From positions 186,001 to 250,000 of the forward strand of contig NZ_QHHQ01000007.1 of the NCBI RefSeq assembly GCF_003258595.1: 64,000 nt of DNA, given 5' to 3'. The notes beneath the pieces were generated by a model, which was not told the origin of the DNA, searched no databases, and saw nothing but the letters and a program-made list of their open reading frames with translations. Made by a program: the position numbers and the translations under genes. The DNA comes from Acuticoccus sediminis. GTDB taxonomy: Bacteria > Pseudomonadota > Alphaproteobacteria > Rhizobiales > Amorphaceae. This document shows positions 1-9,317 of the stretch, piece after piece; within the stretch, counting starts at the first letter, position 1, and each line of letters opens with the position of its first letter.

Positions 1-1110
1 GATCGGTTCACGATCTCGTTTGGCCTGCTCAACCCCTCGCTGATCGCCGGCGGCCTCGTCTGGCGGCCGGAGCGTGAGCTGGAATTTTCCCGCTACACGT
101 ACATCAGCCGCAACAGCGGGATGTACGAGCGCAGCCCCTTCAAGGTCGCCAACGAGAGCGGCAACTGGGTCGAGATCGACCTCGACCGGACCGCCGACGA
201 GCAATACGGCATCGTGCCCGACCTCAAGGCGGAGGGGCTGCGGTACTACATCGTCATCCCGATGCCGACCGCGATGGGCCGGCAGATGAACATCACCGTC
301 GCGACGAAGGCCCTCGAGGGGTTCTCCGAGGAACAGCGGTCGATCCTGAAGTCCATCATTCCGGCGGTGCGGGCGACGGTCGAGCTGAAGTCGCTCAACG
401 TGATCCTGCGCGACGTGCTGGCGGCCTACGTCGGCCGCGTGCCGGCCCGCGAGATCGTCAACGGCACGGTGCACAGGGGGCAGACCAGCGAGGTTCGCGC
501 GGCGATCCTCGTGGCGGACCTGCGCAGCTTCACCTCCATCTCCACCCAGCTCCCGGTCGCGGCGACCGCCGAGGTGATCAACCGCTACTACGACGTGGTC
601 GTGCCGCCGATCGAGCAGCACGGCGGCGAGATCCTGAAGTTCATCGGCGACGCCGTGCTGGCGATCTTCCCGACCGGGCCGTCGGGTGACGACAGCGCGG
701 TGGCGGCCGCCCTCGCCGCCGCCCGCGCGGCGCTCTCCACCGAGGTGGAGCCGTTCGTGTCGGACGGGGTGGTGGCCAATATCAAGTTCGGCATCGCGAT
801 CCACATCGGCGACGCGGCGTACGGCAACGTCGGCTCGGGCGACCGCCTCGACTTCACGGTCATCGGCCGCGACGTGAACATCGCCTCGCGGATCGCGGCC
901 CTCTGCAGCCGCCTCGGGATCGACTACCTGGTGTCCGAGCCGGTCGCGGAGATCGGCCGCCGGCACGGCCATTCGATGCTGAGCGCCGGCGCCCATCAGG
1001 TCCGCGGCATCGCCCAGCCGATCCCGGTCTACGTCCCCGACCTGGAAATCCTGCACCCCGAGTGCGACGACGGCATCCCCCAGGACCTGGTGTTGATGCC
1101 GACGGGGTAA
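1..1110 (+). CDS. Class III adenylate cyclase, 5' end outside the window
   Basis: The frame is open from base 1, so the gene starts upstream; 369 codons are visible. The C-terminal half is a class III nucleotide cyclase domain that would make cAMP from ATP. Numbering from the first visible codon, metal-binding Asp are in VADLRSFTS (D173) and FIGDAVLAIF (D217), the purine-selecting pair is K213 (EILKFIGD) and D284 (RLDFTVIG), which favours ATP over GTP, and the transition-state Asn/Arg are in DVNIASRI (N293, R297). The N-terminal part (about residues 1-150) is a sensory-type region that I do not assign to a family. No membrane segment is visible. The gene stands alone, with about 190 bp of noncoding DNA downstream. 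Confidence 0.9.
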   Translation, partial: DRFTISFGLLNPSLIAGGLVWRPERELEFSRYTYISRNSGMYERSPFKVANESGNWVEIDLDRTADEQYGIVPDLKAEGLRYYIVIPMPTAMGRQMNITVATKALEGFSEEQRSILKSIIPAVRATVELKSLNVILRDVLAAYVGRVPAREIVNGTVHRGQTSEVRAAILVADLRSFTSISTQLPVAATAEVINRYYDVVVPPIEQHGGEILKFIGDAVLAIFPTGPSGDDSAVAAALAAARAALSTEVEPFVSDGVVANIKFGIAIHIGDAAYGNVGSGDRLDFTVIGRDVNIASRIAALCSRLGIDYLVSEPVAEIGRRHGHSMLSAGAHQVRGIAQPIPVYVPDLEILHPECDDGIPQDLVLMPTG

Positions 1111-1304
1111 CGCCGCGCCAAGATTGCTGCGGTGGCGCAGCGTTCCTTCGGCACCATGGGGCGGCTCCAAAGCTGTGCTTGGCGGGCATCGCGTGGCAAC
1201 TCCTCAGCGAGTTTTCCGTGGGATGACCTGATGTTGTGTAAGAGTCGCCCCGATGTGGGCGAGGCCCGCAGCGATTCAGCCCGCGTCAGCTGACGTGAAG
1301 CGCG

Positions 1305-1676
1305 TCACCAGCTGCATCGCCCCAAGTACTGGCTCTCGACAAGTTCACGAACAATTACGGTGTTGCGGCTGTGCACTGCGCGACCTGTCGATATCACAAC
1401 GGTGGTCGTCATAACCGCTCCGGACTCGGTCACTTCGATGAAACTGAAGCCTTCCGTGCCCATATGCAAAACCACATCGCTTAAGCCAGCGTTGCCTTCC
1501 AGAATCGCGCGTCCAGTTGTCTTGTCGAGCTTGTAGTGAAGCTCCATCCGGTCGCTCTTGGTCCCATCGGCGTCACGTCGCATGTCAAAGACGCATTCGA
1601 CGTTGACCACCTCAGCCGCCGCATCGGTGGCGCCGGACAACAGAGCAGCCCCTAAGATGATCAATACATTCCGCAC
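1305..1676 (-). CDS. Hypothetical secreted protein with signal peptide
   Basis: A 123-residue protein starting at GTG. The N-terminus is a typical Sec signal peptide: one Arg, a hydrophobic core (VLIILGAALLSGA) and an AAA-type cleavage site near residue 21. The mature part has two Cys (about residues 28 and 121) that could form a disulfide, and alternating beta-type residues. I do not recognise a family. Base composition is less GC-rich than its neighbours and no strong ribosome site precedes the start, so the start is uncertain. It stands alone between the cyclase gene and tRNA-Arg. Confidence 0.6.
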   Translation of the reverse strand: MRNVLIILGAALLSGATDAAAEVVNVECVFDMRRDADGTKSDRMELHYKLDKTTGRAILEGNAGLSDVVLHMGTEGFSFIEVTESGAVMTTTVVISTGRAVHSRNTVIVRELVESQYLGRCSW

Positions 1677-1834
1677 TGCGGTTCAGTCCCAGTGGCGAAG
1701 GGGCCATTCAATATCGCCACCCTCGGCGATCTGATCGACGCCATTATCGGATCTGGGCACATTGCCGACAACGCTCAACCAGTTCGCCATGGCTGAGCTA
1801 GCGAAATAATTGATTTCACTAGAAAATATCGGAG

Positions 1835-1911
1835 TGGTGTCCCCGGCAGGATTCGAACCTGCGACCCCAGGATTAGGAATCCTGTGCTCTATCCTGCTGA
1901 GCTACGAGGAC
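1835..1911 (-). tRNA. tRNA-Arg (anticodon CCT)
   Basis: Reading the minus strand, a 77-nt cloverleaf has a 7-bp acceptor stem (GTCCTCG with CGGGGAC, one G-T pair), an anticodon stem CAGGA/TCCTG around the loop TTCCTAA (anticodon CCT), a T-arm with GGTTCGAATCC, discriminator A and an encoded CCA end. It decodes AGG, a rare codon in this GC-rich genome. Confidence 0.97.
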
Positions 1912-2032
1912 ACTGGACGTCACTTACCACGTCGCGGCGGCAAGATGCACCCCGATTGTCGCCCGGGCACAGGGAACGTGCCCGCCCGGTATCCGGGGGC
2001 CGTCGCAGGTCCGGCGTCCGGCGCGGCGGCGG

Positions 2033-2491
2033 TCAGGCGGGGAGGCCGTAGACCTTGTCGGCGCGCTCCTCGAAGGCGGTGGCGAAACGGCGGAAGGCGT
2101 GGTCGAAGACCTGGCCCATCACGGCCGCCAGCGTGCGGCTCTTGAACTCGTAGCGGATCGAGAAGTGGACGTCGGTGGTCGCCTCGTCCACCGGCGTGAA
2201 GGTCCAGCGGTTGAAGAGCTCCTTGAAGGGACCGTCGAGATAGGTCACGTCGATGATCCTGTTCGCCCGGTCCAGCACCACCCGCGAGGTGAAGGTCTCG
2301 CGGATGAACTTGTAGGCCACCGTCATCTCCGCGACGAGGACCTCGCGCCCGTCGGGCAGCGTGTCGCGGCGGCGCACTGTGAGGGCTTTGCAGAGCGGCA
2401 CGAAGCGCGGGTAGGAGGTCACGTCGGCGACGAGGTCGAACATGTTGTCGACCCCGTGCTTGACACGCCGCGTGGTCTCGAACTGGGGCAT
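2033..2491 (-). CDS. COQ10/RatA-like START-domain protein
   Basis: A 152-residue single-domain protein of the polyketide-cyclase/START fold (COQ10-RatA family). Family signatures seen are an N-terminal [10 protein letters not shown], then LVADVTSYPRFVPLC, TYLDGPFKELFNRWTF and a C-terminal amphipathic helix (VFDHAFRRFATAFEERA). In mitochondria and alphaproteobacteria this family binds ubiquinone and supports respiration; the name RatA comes from an E. coli toxin claim that need not apply here. Its ATG overlaps the lipA stop by one base (TGATG), so the two are translationally coupled, an arrangement common in alphaproteobacteria. Confidence 0.9.
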   Translation of the reverse strand: MPQFETTRRVKHGVDNMFDLVADVTSYPRFVPLCKALTVRRRDTLPDGREVLVAEMTVAYKFIRETFTSRVVLDRANRIIDVTYLDGPFKELFNRWTFTPVDEATTDVHFSIRYEFKSRTLAAVMGQVFDHAFRRFATAFEERADKVYGLPA

Positions 2492-3456
2492 CAGGCGCGC
2501 TCCGGCTGGGCGGATTGCTGCCTGGCCGCGCGCGCGGCCTTGAGCTGCGCGAAGTCCTCGCCCGCGTGGTGCGACGAGCGCGTGAGCGGGGAGGCGGACA
2601 CCATCAGGAAGCCCTTGGCGGCGGCGATGGTCTTGTACGCCTTGAACGTCTCGGGCGTGACGTACTCCTTCACCGGGTAGTGCTTGCGCGTCGGCTGCAG
2701 GTACTGGCCGATGGTCAGGAAATCGACGTCCGCGGCGCGCAGGTCGTCCATGAGCTGCAGCACCTCGTTGCGGACCTCGCCGAGGCCGACCATGATCCCG
2801 CTCTTGGTGAAGATCGTCGGGTCGAGCAGCTTCACCCGGTCCAGCAGGCGGATCGAATGGTAGTACCGCGCACCCGGGCGGACCGTGAGGTAGAGCGACG
2901 GCACGGTCTCGAGGTTGTGGTTGAAGACGTCGGGACGCGCCTCGACGACGATCTCGAGGGCGCCCGGCTTGCGCAGGAAGTCCGGCGTCAGCACCTCCAC
3001 GGTGGTGCCCGGCGCGGTGGCGCGGATCGCGAGGATCGTCTCGGCCATGTGCCTGGCGCCGCCGTCGGCGAGGTCGTCGCGGTCCACGGAGGTGACGACG
3101 ACGTGCTCGAGGCCGAGCTTGGCGACCGCGTCGGCGACCTTCTGCGGCTCGTCCGCGTCGAGCGCCTGCGGCAGGCCGGTGCGCACGTTGCAGAAGGCGC
3201 AGGCGCGCGTGCACGTGTCGCCCATGATCATGAACGTGGCGTGCTTCTTCGACCAGCATTCGCCGATGTTCGGGCAGCCGGCTTCCTCGCACACGGTGAC
3301 GAGGCCGTTCTTCTTCACGATATCCTGCGTCTCGCGGTACACCGGCGAGCCGGGCGCCCGGACGCGGATCCACTCCGGCTTGCGCATGATCGGCGCATCC
3401 GGGCGTTTCGCTTTCTCGGGGTGGCGTACGGTGGTGCGATCGACGACGGTCACCAT
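2491..3456 (-). CDS. lipA: Lipoyl synthase
   Basis: A radical SAM enzyme that inserts two sulfur atoms into octanoyl groups on the E2 subunits of pyruvate and 2-oxoglutarate dehydrogenase and on GcvH. Of 321 residues, the auxiliary [4Fe-4S] cluster ligands are C56, C61 and C67 ([12 protein letters not shown]) and the SAM cluster ligands are C82, C86 and C89 (CTRACAFC). The C-terminal RSSHHAGE matches the conserved RSS motif that binds the auxiliary cluster. I chose the ATG at 3456 with AAGGGA 8 bases upstream; a GTG one codon earlier is also possible. It is first of a two-gene operon with the COQ10-like gene. Confidence 0.97.
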   Translation of the reverse strand: MVTVVDRTTVRHPEKAKRPDAPIMRKPEWIRVRAPGSPVYRETQDIVKKNGLVTVCEEAGCPNIGECWSKKHATFMIMGDTCTRACAFCNVRTGLPQALDADEPQKVADAVAKLGLEHVVVTSVDRDDLADGGARHMAETILAIRATAPGTTVEVLTPDFLRKPGALEIVVEARPDVFNHNLETVPSLYLTVRPGARYYHSIRLLDRVKLLDPTIFTKSGIMVGLGEVRNEVLQLMDDLRAADVDFLTIGQYLQPTRKHYPVKEYVTPETFKAYKTIAAAKGFLMVSASPLTRSSHHAGEDFAQLKAARAARQQSAQPERA

Positions 3457-3740
3457 CACGAAATCCCTTGTCTTCCTAACGGCAACATAGTCGTCCGAGG
3501 CTCAGGATGCGAGGCCGCCGCAACATTCGACATTCGGCGGGCGTCGGCGTCCGGGGCCGTGCGGGCGGTTCCCTCGTGGCCGTTTCATGACGACGGGACC
3601 TTATCGCATCGCCGGAGCGATGGGCACCGCGCGCCGCGGCCCTCTGCCACACGCCCAGCGCGGTTCGCCTGGCGGTGCCGCCCCGATGCCACAAAAACGC
3701 CCGGGAGTCCGGCGGACCGCTTATCGGCGAGGGAGGGACG

Positions 3741-4340
3741 TCAGGCGGCGCGGGGCGCCGCGCCGCGGGATGCGCGGCGGTGCGCGTCGGCGAGCCACGC
3801 GTCGAGGGGGAGGTCGTCGCGCGGGCTCAGCCGGCATTCGCCGAGGAGCGCCAGCAGCGCACCCGCGTCCGGCGCGGCGAGGTCGAGGTGGATGCCGCGT
3901 GCGCGCCAGTCCGGCACGTCGAGCCGGGTGAGGGTCGCCGTCACGCGGCCCTTGACGAAGGTGCGGGTATGCTTGTGGACGCTCGCCTGCGCGAGCCAGT
4001 CGACGGCGAGCGCATCGACCAGGGCCTGCACCTCGCCGCGGGCGCCGGCCGCCGCGGCATGAATGCGCCTGGGCAGGACCTGGGCGAGCACGGTCGCTAC
4101 CATCCAGTCGAGCGGAAAGGTCGAGTTGGCGAGCTCGCTCTCGACGCGAAGGCCGCCCGCCGTCATGCGCCGGCGGATCACTTCGAGACGCCTGCCGCCG
4201 GAAATCGTCAGCGCGTGGCCGGGGCCGACGAGATAGTGGCGGTCCCAGACGGACCACTCGCCCGTCCTGCGCCAGGTCGACAGGAAGGCGGGTGTCCCCG
4301 GAACCAGAAGGCCAAACTGGTACGACCCGCCATCGCGCAT
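3741..4340 (-). CDS. Hypothetical protein, about 199 residues
   Basis: I do not recognise this protein. It is soluble, without signal peptide or transmembrane segment, with a beta-rich first half (SYQFGLLVPGTPAFL, GEWSVWDRHYLV) and a helical second half rich in Ala. The ATG at 4340 is preceded by GGAG at 7 bases, better than a TTG two codons upstream. It lies alone between lipA and sseA on the same strand as both. Longer open frames overlap it on both strands, but this one has the most protein-like composition. It is probably real; function unknown. Confidence 0.6.
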   Translation of the reverse strand: MRDGGSYQFGLLVPGTPAFLSTWRRTGEWSVWDRHYLVGPGHALTISGGRRLEVIRRRMTAGGLRVESELANSTFPLDWMVATVLAQVLPRRIHAAAAGARGEVQALVDALAVDWLAQASVHKHTRTFVKGRVTATLTRLDVPDWRARGIHLDLAAPDAGALLALLGECRLSPRDDLPLDAWLADAHRRASRGAAPRAA

Positions 4341-4418
4341 CGCCAAACTCCGATCGATCCTCGCCGAAGTGTTGACGGATATGGTTAACGAATCCTTTAC
4401 CCGGACCCGGAAGCCGCC

Positions 4419-5246
4419 TCAGGCGGGACCCTTGACCACCGGCCGGGCCGTGTCGCCGCCCCACTCGGTCCACGACCCGTCGTAGACGGCGCTGGGCGTG
4501 CCGATCCGCTCCAGCGCGAACGACAGGACCGAGGCGGTGACGCCCGAGCCGCAGGTCGTCACGACCGGCTGGCTGAGGTCCACGCCGGCCTCGGTGAACG
4601 CCGCGCGCAGGCCTGCCTCGTCCTTCAGCCGCCCGTCCTCGCCGATGAGGTTCACGAAGGGGACGTTGCGGGCGCCGGGCATGTGGCCGGAGCGAAGGCC
4701 GGGACGCGGCTCCTCGACGCGGCCCTCGAACCGCTCGGCCGCGCGGGCGTCGGCGACGACACCGCCGCTCTCCAGCACCGTCGCCACCTTGTCGCCGTCG
4801 GCGAAGAGCTCGGGGCGGAAGTGCGGCACGAACGTCGCCGGCGCGGGTCGCGCGGGCTCGCCCTGCTCGACGGGATAGCCGAGCGCCTTCCACGCCGTGA
4901 GCCCGCCGTCGAGGACGAGCGCGTCGTGGCCCATCACGCGGAACATCCACCACGCGCGGGGCGCGGCGAACGGACGGCCGGTCTCGTAGACCACGACCTT
5001 GCTGTCGTTGGCGATGCCGAGCGCGCCGATCATTTCGGCGAACATCTCCGGCGAGGGGAGGGTGTGGGGCAGTCCGCTGGTGGTGTCGGCGATCGCGTCG
5101 ACGTCGAACCGGCGGGCGCCGGGGATGTGCTCGGCGAGGAACTCGGCGTTGCCGTCGCGCCTGGTGTCGGGCATGTGCCAGGACGCGTCCAGCACCACGA
5201 CGTCGCCGAGCGCGGCGTTCAGCTCCTGCGGCGTGATCAACATCAT
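4419..5246 (-). CDS. sseA: 3-mercaptopyruvate sulfurtransferase, tandem rhodanese
   Basis: A 275-residue two-rhodanese protein that moves sulfane sulfur from 3-mercaptopyruvate (or thiosulfate) to acceptors. The N-terminal domain (about 1-125) is inactive and begins with ITPQEL and VVLDASWHMP. The C-terminal domain carries the active-site loop CGSGVTA with catalytic C232; this loop type marks mercaptopyruvate rather than thiosulfate sulfurtransferases. The ATG at 5246 overlaps the stop of the AlaX gene as ATGATG, so it is coupled to alaX. It is last in a minus-strand run that also includes the GFA and possibly cysK genes. Confidence 0.93.
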   Translation of the reverse strand: MMLITPQELNAALGDVVVLDASWHMPDTRRDGNAEFLAEHIPGARRFDVDAIADTTSGLPHTLPSPEMFAEMIGALGIANDSKVVVYETGRPFAAPRAWWMFRVMGHDALVLDGGLTAWKALGYPVEQGEPARPAPATFVPHFRPELFADGDKVATVLESGGVVADARAAERFEGRVEEPRPGLRSGHMPGARNVPFVNLIGEDGRLKDEAGLRAAFTEAGVDLSQPVVTTCGSGVTASVLSFALERIGTPSAVYDGSWTEWGGDTARPVVKGPA

Positions 5247-5941
5247 TCCACCCATCCCAAACGGACGCGGCGATTCTGCCGGCCCTTCTTTTCGATCTTC
5301 GTCACGGCGACCGCACCGATCTCCGCGGTGGAGGCGACATGCGTGCCGCCGCACGGCTGCAGGTCGATCTCGCCGATCCGGACGAGGCGCACCCGGCCCG
5401 ACCCGCGCGGCGGCTTCACCGCCATCGTCTTCACGAGGTCCGGGTTCGCGTCGAGCTCCTCGTCGGTGATCCACTCCGTGGTGACGGGATGGTCGCCCTC
5501 GACGAGAGCCATCACCTTGGCGGTCACCTCGTCCTTGTCGGGGTTCTCGGGGAGGTCGAAGTCGAGCCGGCCCTCGGTCTCGCCGATCTGCCCGCCGGTG
5601 ACGGGGAAGGGGAGCGCCACCGAGAGGAGGTGCAGCGCCGTGTGCATGCGCATCAGGCGGTGACGGCGGGCGAAGTCGAGGTGCTGGACCACCTCGGCGC
5701 CCACCTCGGGCACCGCCTCCACCATCAGGCGGATCGCCGTCCGATCCTCGCCGTAGCGGGCGTCGGTCACCGGGACGGTTCCGCCGCCGGGGAGCTCCAG
5801 CCGGCCCGTATCACCGGGCTGGCCGCCGCCCGCGGCGTAGAACAGCGAGCGGTCCAGTACGACCCACCCGTCGCCGACCTCCACGACGCGCGCCGGCGCC
5901 GTCTCGAGATAGGGATCGTCACGGAACAGAGGGGTCGTCAT
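5243..5941 (-). CDS. alaX: Alanyl-tRNA editing protein AlaX
   Basis: A free-standing homologue of the AlaRS editing domain that hydrolyses Ser- or Gly-mischarged tRNA-Ala. Of 232 residues, the zinc ligands are H100 and H104 (HTALH) and C197 and H201 (CGGTH). An N-terminal beta-barrel part with FYAAGGGQPGDTG precedes the editing domain, making this the longer AlaX type. I start at the ATG (MTTPLFRDDP) rather than 19 codons upstream, where the extra residues are unlike the family and would run into the GFA gene. It overlaps sseA by 4 bases. Confidence 0.93.
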   Translation of the reverse strand: MTTPLFRDDPYLETAPARVVEVGDGWVVLDRSLFYAAGGGQPGDTGRLELPGGGTVPVTDARYGEDRTAIRLMVEAVPEVGAEVVQHLDFARRHRLMRMHTALHLLSVALPFPVTGGQIGETEGRLDFDLPENPDKDEVTAKVMALVEGDHPVTTEWITDEELDANPDLVKTMAVKPPRGSGRVRLVRIGEIDLQPCGGTHVASTAEIGAVAVTKIEKKGRQNRRVRLGWVE

Positions 5942-5948
5942 GGCTGCC

Positions 5949-6356
5949 TCATCGTTGTGGGAGGTACTCGAACGTCGGAAGGCCCTCGGGGAGGACATGG
6001 AAGGGCTGGCAGTCGACCATATAGATCGCCGCCTGGGGACCCCCGAACTGCGCCGGATCGTCGAGGGTGCCGATCTTGAGGATCGGGCCGTCGACGCCGG
6101 GCCGCCAGGTCGCGATGTGGGTCCCGCAGGTGCCGCAGAACTCCCGCGTCACGGGGGCCTCGAGGTCGGACCGCGCGAACGCACTGGGTGACCCCACGGT
6201 GTATTCGAAGCCGCCGGGCGGCACGATCATGAAGAAATTGGGGCCGCCGCCGGAGATATACTGGCACTCCCGGCAGTGGCATTCGCCCTTGAAGACCGGC
6301 TCGGCGGTCACGCGGTAGCGCAGCGCGCCGCAGTAGCACCCACCCTGAAGATCCAT
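5949..6356 (-). CDS. GFA-family zinc protein
   Basis: A 135-residue protein of the glutathione-dependent formaldehyde-activating (GFA/CENP-V) fold. Cys ligands appear in the usual order: GCYCGAL, CHCRECQ and CGTCGTH, enough for two zinc sites. Most members have no proven enzyme activity, so formaldehyde activation is only a family name. It ends 7 bases before the AlaX start on the same strand and is probably cotranscribed with alaX-sseA. Confidence 0.9.
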   Translation of the reverse strand: MDLQGGCYCGALRYRVTAEPVFKGECHCRECQYISGGGPNFFMIVPPGGFEYTVGSPSAFARSDLEAPVTREFCGTCGTHIATWRPGVDGPILKIGTLDDPAQFGGPQAAIYMVDCQPFHVLPEGLPTFEYLPQR

Positions 6357-6433
6357 AGATTGCCTCTTATGGAAATGACGACGCGGTCGAAGCTCGTCTT
6401 ATGACCGCGTCATCGCCCGCCGCGCGGGTGAGA

Positions 6434-7459
6434 TCAAGCGTCCTCGAACGGGACCTTGATGTCGACCGTGGTCTCCAGCCAGCCGGGGACCGGGAGGTCC
6501 TTGGAGCGCAGGAAGTCCGGGTTGAACATCTTCGACGCGTAGCGGTAGCCGTAGTCGCACAGGACGGTCACGATGGTGTGGCCCGGGCCCATGTCCTTCG
6601 CCATGCGGATCGCGCCGGCGATGTTGATGGCGGAGGACCCGCCGAGCACCATGCCCTCCTCGCGGATGAGGTCGTAGACCAGCGGCAGCGCCTCGGCGTC
6701 GGTGATCTGGTAGGGCATGTCGACCTCGACGCCCTCGAGGTTCGCCGTGATGCGGCCCTGGCCGATGCCCTCGGTGATGGAGGACCCCTCCGAGCGCAGC
6801 TCGCCGTCCTTGTACCAGTGGTAGAGGGCCGCCCCCATCGGATCGGCGATGCCGATCTTCACGTCGCCGCGCGCCTTGAGCGCCATCGACACGCCGCCCA
6901 GCGTCCCGCCGGAGCCGGCCGCGCAGATGAAGCCGTCGACCTTGCCCTGCGTCTGCTCCCAGATCTCCGGGCCGGTGCCGTTGATGTGGGCGTCGCGGTT
7001 GGCGGTGTTGTCGAACTGGTTCGCCCAGATGGCGCCGTGCGGCTCGGTCTTCGCCAGCTCCGCGGCGAGGCGGCCGGAGAGCTTCACGTAGTTGTTGGGG
7101 TTCTTGTAGGGGACCGCCGGCACCTCGATGAGCTCGGCGCCCGCCTGGCGGATGGCGTCCTTCTTCTCCTGGCTCTGCGTCTCGGGAATGACGATCACGG
7201 TGCGGAAGCCCAGGGCGTTGCCGACGAGCGCCAGCCCGATGCCTGTGTTGCCCGCGGTCCCCTCCACGATGACGCCACCGGGCTCGAGCGTGCCGCGCTT
7301 GACGGCATCGCGGATGATGAAGAGCGCGGCGCGGTCCTTGACCGATTGCCCCGGGTTCAGGAATTCGGCCTTGCCGAGGATCGTGCAGCCGGTTTCCTCC
7401 GATGCACGCTTCAGGCGCACCAGGGGCGTGTTGCCGATCAGATCGATCATGTTGGTCAT
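6434..7459 (-). CDS. cysK: Cysteine synthase A (O-acetylserine sulfhydrylase)
   Basis: A PLP enzyme that makes cysteine from O-acetylserine and sulfide. In 341 residues, the PLP lysine is K41 in NPGQSVKDR, the substrate loop is TAGNTGIG, and the phosphate-binding glycine loop is GSGGTLGG. It is some 20-30 residues longer than E. coli CysK because of a C-terminal tail (WLETTVDIKVPFEDA) seen in an alphaproteobacterial subgroup. It starts at ATG with GGAG at 8 bases. Lying with sseA, it suggests a sulfur-metabolism flavour to this strand run. Confidence 0.93.
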   Translation of the reverse strand: MTNMIDLIGNTPLVRLKRASEETGCTILGKAEFLNPGQSVKDRAALFIIRDAVKRGTLEPGGVIVEGTAGNTGIGLALVGNALGFRTVIVIPETQSQEKKDAIRQAGAELIEVPAVPYKNPNNYVKLSGRLAAELAKTEPHGAIWANQFDNTANRDAHINGTGPEIWEQTQGKVDGFICAAGSGGTLGGVSMALKARGDVKIGIADPMGAALYHWYKDGELRSEGSSITEGIGQGRITANLEGVEVDMPYQITDAEALPLVYDLIREEGMVLGGSSAINIAGAIRMAKDMGPGHTIVTVLCDYGYRYASKMFNPDFLRSKDLPVPGWLETTVDIKVPFEDA

Positions 7460-7554
7460 GGGAGACTCCTTGAAGCCCGGGAATAGGGCTGGGCCCCGGC
7501 CGCTTCAAGGAGAGGCCTCTATTCAAGTAACGAAGCCATGATTAAATACGCCCC

Positions 7555-8115
7555 GTGACCGATACGCCTTCTCACTCCGAAACGCCGATGCGCGCCGGCC
7601 GGACCGAGCCCACGATGCCCGAGGGCAAGGGCCACCGGCTGCGCAGCAGCGGATCGACCGTCGTGCCCGTCCGCCGCCAGCGGCTGTGGGACATCATCAT
7701 GGATGAAGCGCGCCTGTCCGCCGCCATCCCTGGCGCGGAGACGCTGCATCGCGTCGAGGGCGAGGACGACCGCACCTATGCGGCGGACGTGTCCATCGGC
7801 GTCGGGCCAATCAAGGGCACGTGGCGGGTGACCGCGCGTTTCGCCGAGGAGATCGAGCCGAGCCACATCGTGCTGTTCGGCGGCGCGAACGGTCCGCTCG
7901 GCAAGTCCTTCGGCGAGGGGTGGATCGACTTCGAGCCGGTCGAGGGGGGGACGCGCGTGAGCTACAGCTACGCGATCCTGATCTCGGGCATGGTGGCGAA
8001 GGTCGGCGGCCGGCTGATCGACGGTGCGGCGGACCGGCTGATCGACAAGTTCTACGAGCGTCTGGCGAAGGCGATCCGCGCCGAGCGCCGTGCCGCGGCG
8101 ACTGCCGCCGACTGA
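7555..8115 (+). CDS. CoxG/SRPBCC-family protein
   Basis: A 186-residue protein with one SRPBCC (START-like) domain over about residues 30-180. SAAIPGAETLHRVEG and a C-terminal helix following GRLIDGAADRLIDKFYERL fit the carbon monoxide dehydrogenase subunit G (CoxG) family. CoxG proteins help anchor CO dehydrogenase, but many members sit apart from cox genes, as here, and their role is open. The GTG at 7555 has no clear ribosome site; ATGs at 7588 and 7615 are alternatives, the latter leaving just the domain. It is divergent from cysK. Confidence 0.8.
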   Translation: MTDTPSHSETPMRAGRTEPTMPEGKGHRLRSSGSTVVPVRRQRLWDIIMDEARLSAAIPGAETLHRVEGEDDRTYAADVSIGVGPIKGTWRVTARFAEEIEPSHIVLFGGANGPLGKSFGEGWIDFEPVEGGTRVSYSYAILISGMVAKVGGRLIDGAADRLIDKFYERLAKAIRAERRAAATAAD

Positions 8116-8152
8116 GCCGCGGAAGCCATCGGCCGTACGGACGGCCGCCCGG

Positions 8153-9058
8153 TCAGGGGAGCTCCTCGAGCACCACGCGGTAGCGGGGGAGGCCGGCGTC
8201 GAGCTGGCACACGATCGACGCGCGGGACGGGGTGATCGCCCCGTCCTGCGTCGTCACCTCCACCAATAGCGGCTTGACCTTTTCGGCATGGGCGTCGGCG
8301 GCGTTGAGCGCCTTGCGCATCATCACGCCGACCAGCGAATTCCAGCCGACGACGAAGTCCTGCACCGACTGCTTCACAAGCTGGTGGTGGGGCATGCGCA
8401 AGAGGAGGCACGCGGCGCGATTGGCCCGCTCGATTTTGCCGGTGCTCGACACGTTGAGGACGGCGACGTTGGAGCGGTCGGCCATCGCTTCGAGCTGGGC
8501 CCGCTTGGAGGGGGCGGAGAGCGTCCGCGCCATCACCTCCACCGACTGGCCGGCGAAGCGGGCGAGCATCGCGAACGACGCGACGATGTCCTCCTCCAGC
8601 GCCTCGCGCGGGCCGTAGTCGAGGACGAAGAGCGTGCCGACGGCGTGGTCCTGGATACGGATCGGCGCGCCGGCGAAGAATCTCGCGTGCGGGTAGCCGT
8701 GGACGAGCAGGTCCTCGGTGAAGTGCGGGTCCTTCGACGCGTCCGGGACGACGAAGACGGTGTCGCCGCTGTCATGCACCTTGGCGCACAGGGCGTTGCC
8801 CTGTGGCGCGCCGCCGGCGCAGCCGTGGTCGGCGTCGACCATGGTCGAGACGAAGGCGATCGGGCAGTCGACGAGCTGGCGGGCGAGGCGAAGGATGGTC
8901 TCGTGCTGCTCCGAGCCGAGCCAGCGCATCAGCGCCACCGCGATCGGCCAGGGGAGATTCACCTTGGAGAGATGGGGGGCCAGCTCGTGCCGCTGCCGGC
9001 GGGAGCCCGGCTCGGCGGTGGGTGACACAGTGTGGTCGCGCGGCGCTTGGCTCGACAT
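8153..9058 (-). CDS. GAF-domain protein with PAS-like second half
   Basis: A 301-residue soluble protein. Residues about 40-170 form a GAF domain (LARQLVDCPIAFVSTMV, then GTLFVLDYGPREAL) of the kind usually placed before GGDEF, EAL or kinase modules. The second half (VAVLNVSSTGKIERANRAAC and onward) looks like a PAS fold. No output domain follows: the protein ends soon after the PAS-like part. It may sense a small ligand and act by protein contact. I start at the ATG at 9058; a TTG ten codons upstream is less likely. It stands alone. Confidence 0.75.
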   Translation of the reverse strand: MSSQAPRDHTVSPTAEPGSRRQRHELAPHLSKVNLPWPIAVALMRWLGSEQHETILRLARQLVDCPIAFVSTMVDADHGCAGGAPQGNALCAKVHDSGDTVFVVPDASKDPHFTEDLLVHGYPHARFFAGAPIRIQDHAVGTLFVLDYGPREALEEDIVASFAMLARFAGQSVEVMARTLSAPSKRAQLEAMADRSNVAVLNVSSTGKIERANRAACLLLRMPHHQLVKQSVQDFVVGWNSLVGVMMRKALNAADAHAEKVKPLLVEVTTQDGAITPSRASIVCQLDAGLPRYRVVLEELP

Positions 9059-9317
9059 TCCGCAAGGTTCCAGGACAATCGCGAACAAGAGCAGGAGCAG
9101 CGCCCGTCGTCCCCTGTGCTATGCGCGGCAACGGCGTCGACGGGCAGCTATTGGTCCATGCGCCGCAAGATCTGCGGTCATGTTCGAAAATGCTATAGGA
9201 AAAACATCAAAAGGACAATCCCCGACAAAATCGCGATAGACAGAAAGCCCACGCATTATCTTGCTCAATATGCAATATACATGGTGTCTTCCAGTCGATG
9301 TATCGGGGACATGCTTG

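Noticed and set aside
2515-4062. Long plus-strand open frame of 515 codons opposite lipA
   Set aside because: It mirrors the codon structure of lipA on the other strand and has Arg/Ala/Gly-rich filler composition; lipA is beyond doubt. The same reasoning removes the long frames opposite the TPR gene (11682-13730), ppdK (15149-17365), flhA (21776-23908), cheA (28818-30854), the first TRAP permease (42313-43602) and the aldehyde dehydrogenase (44986-46527).
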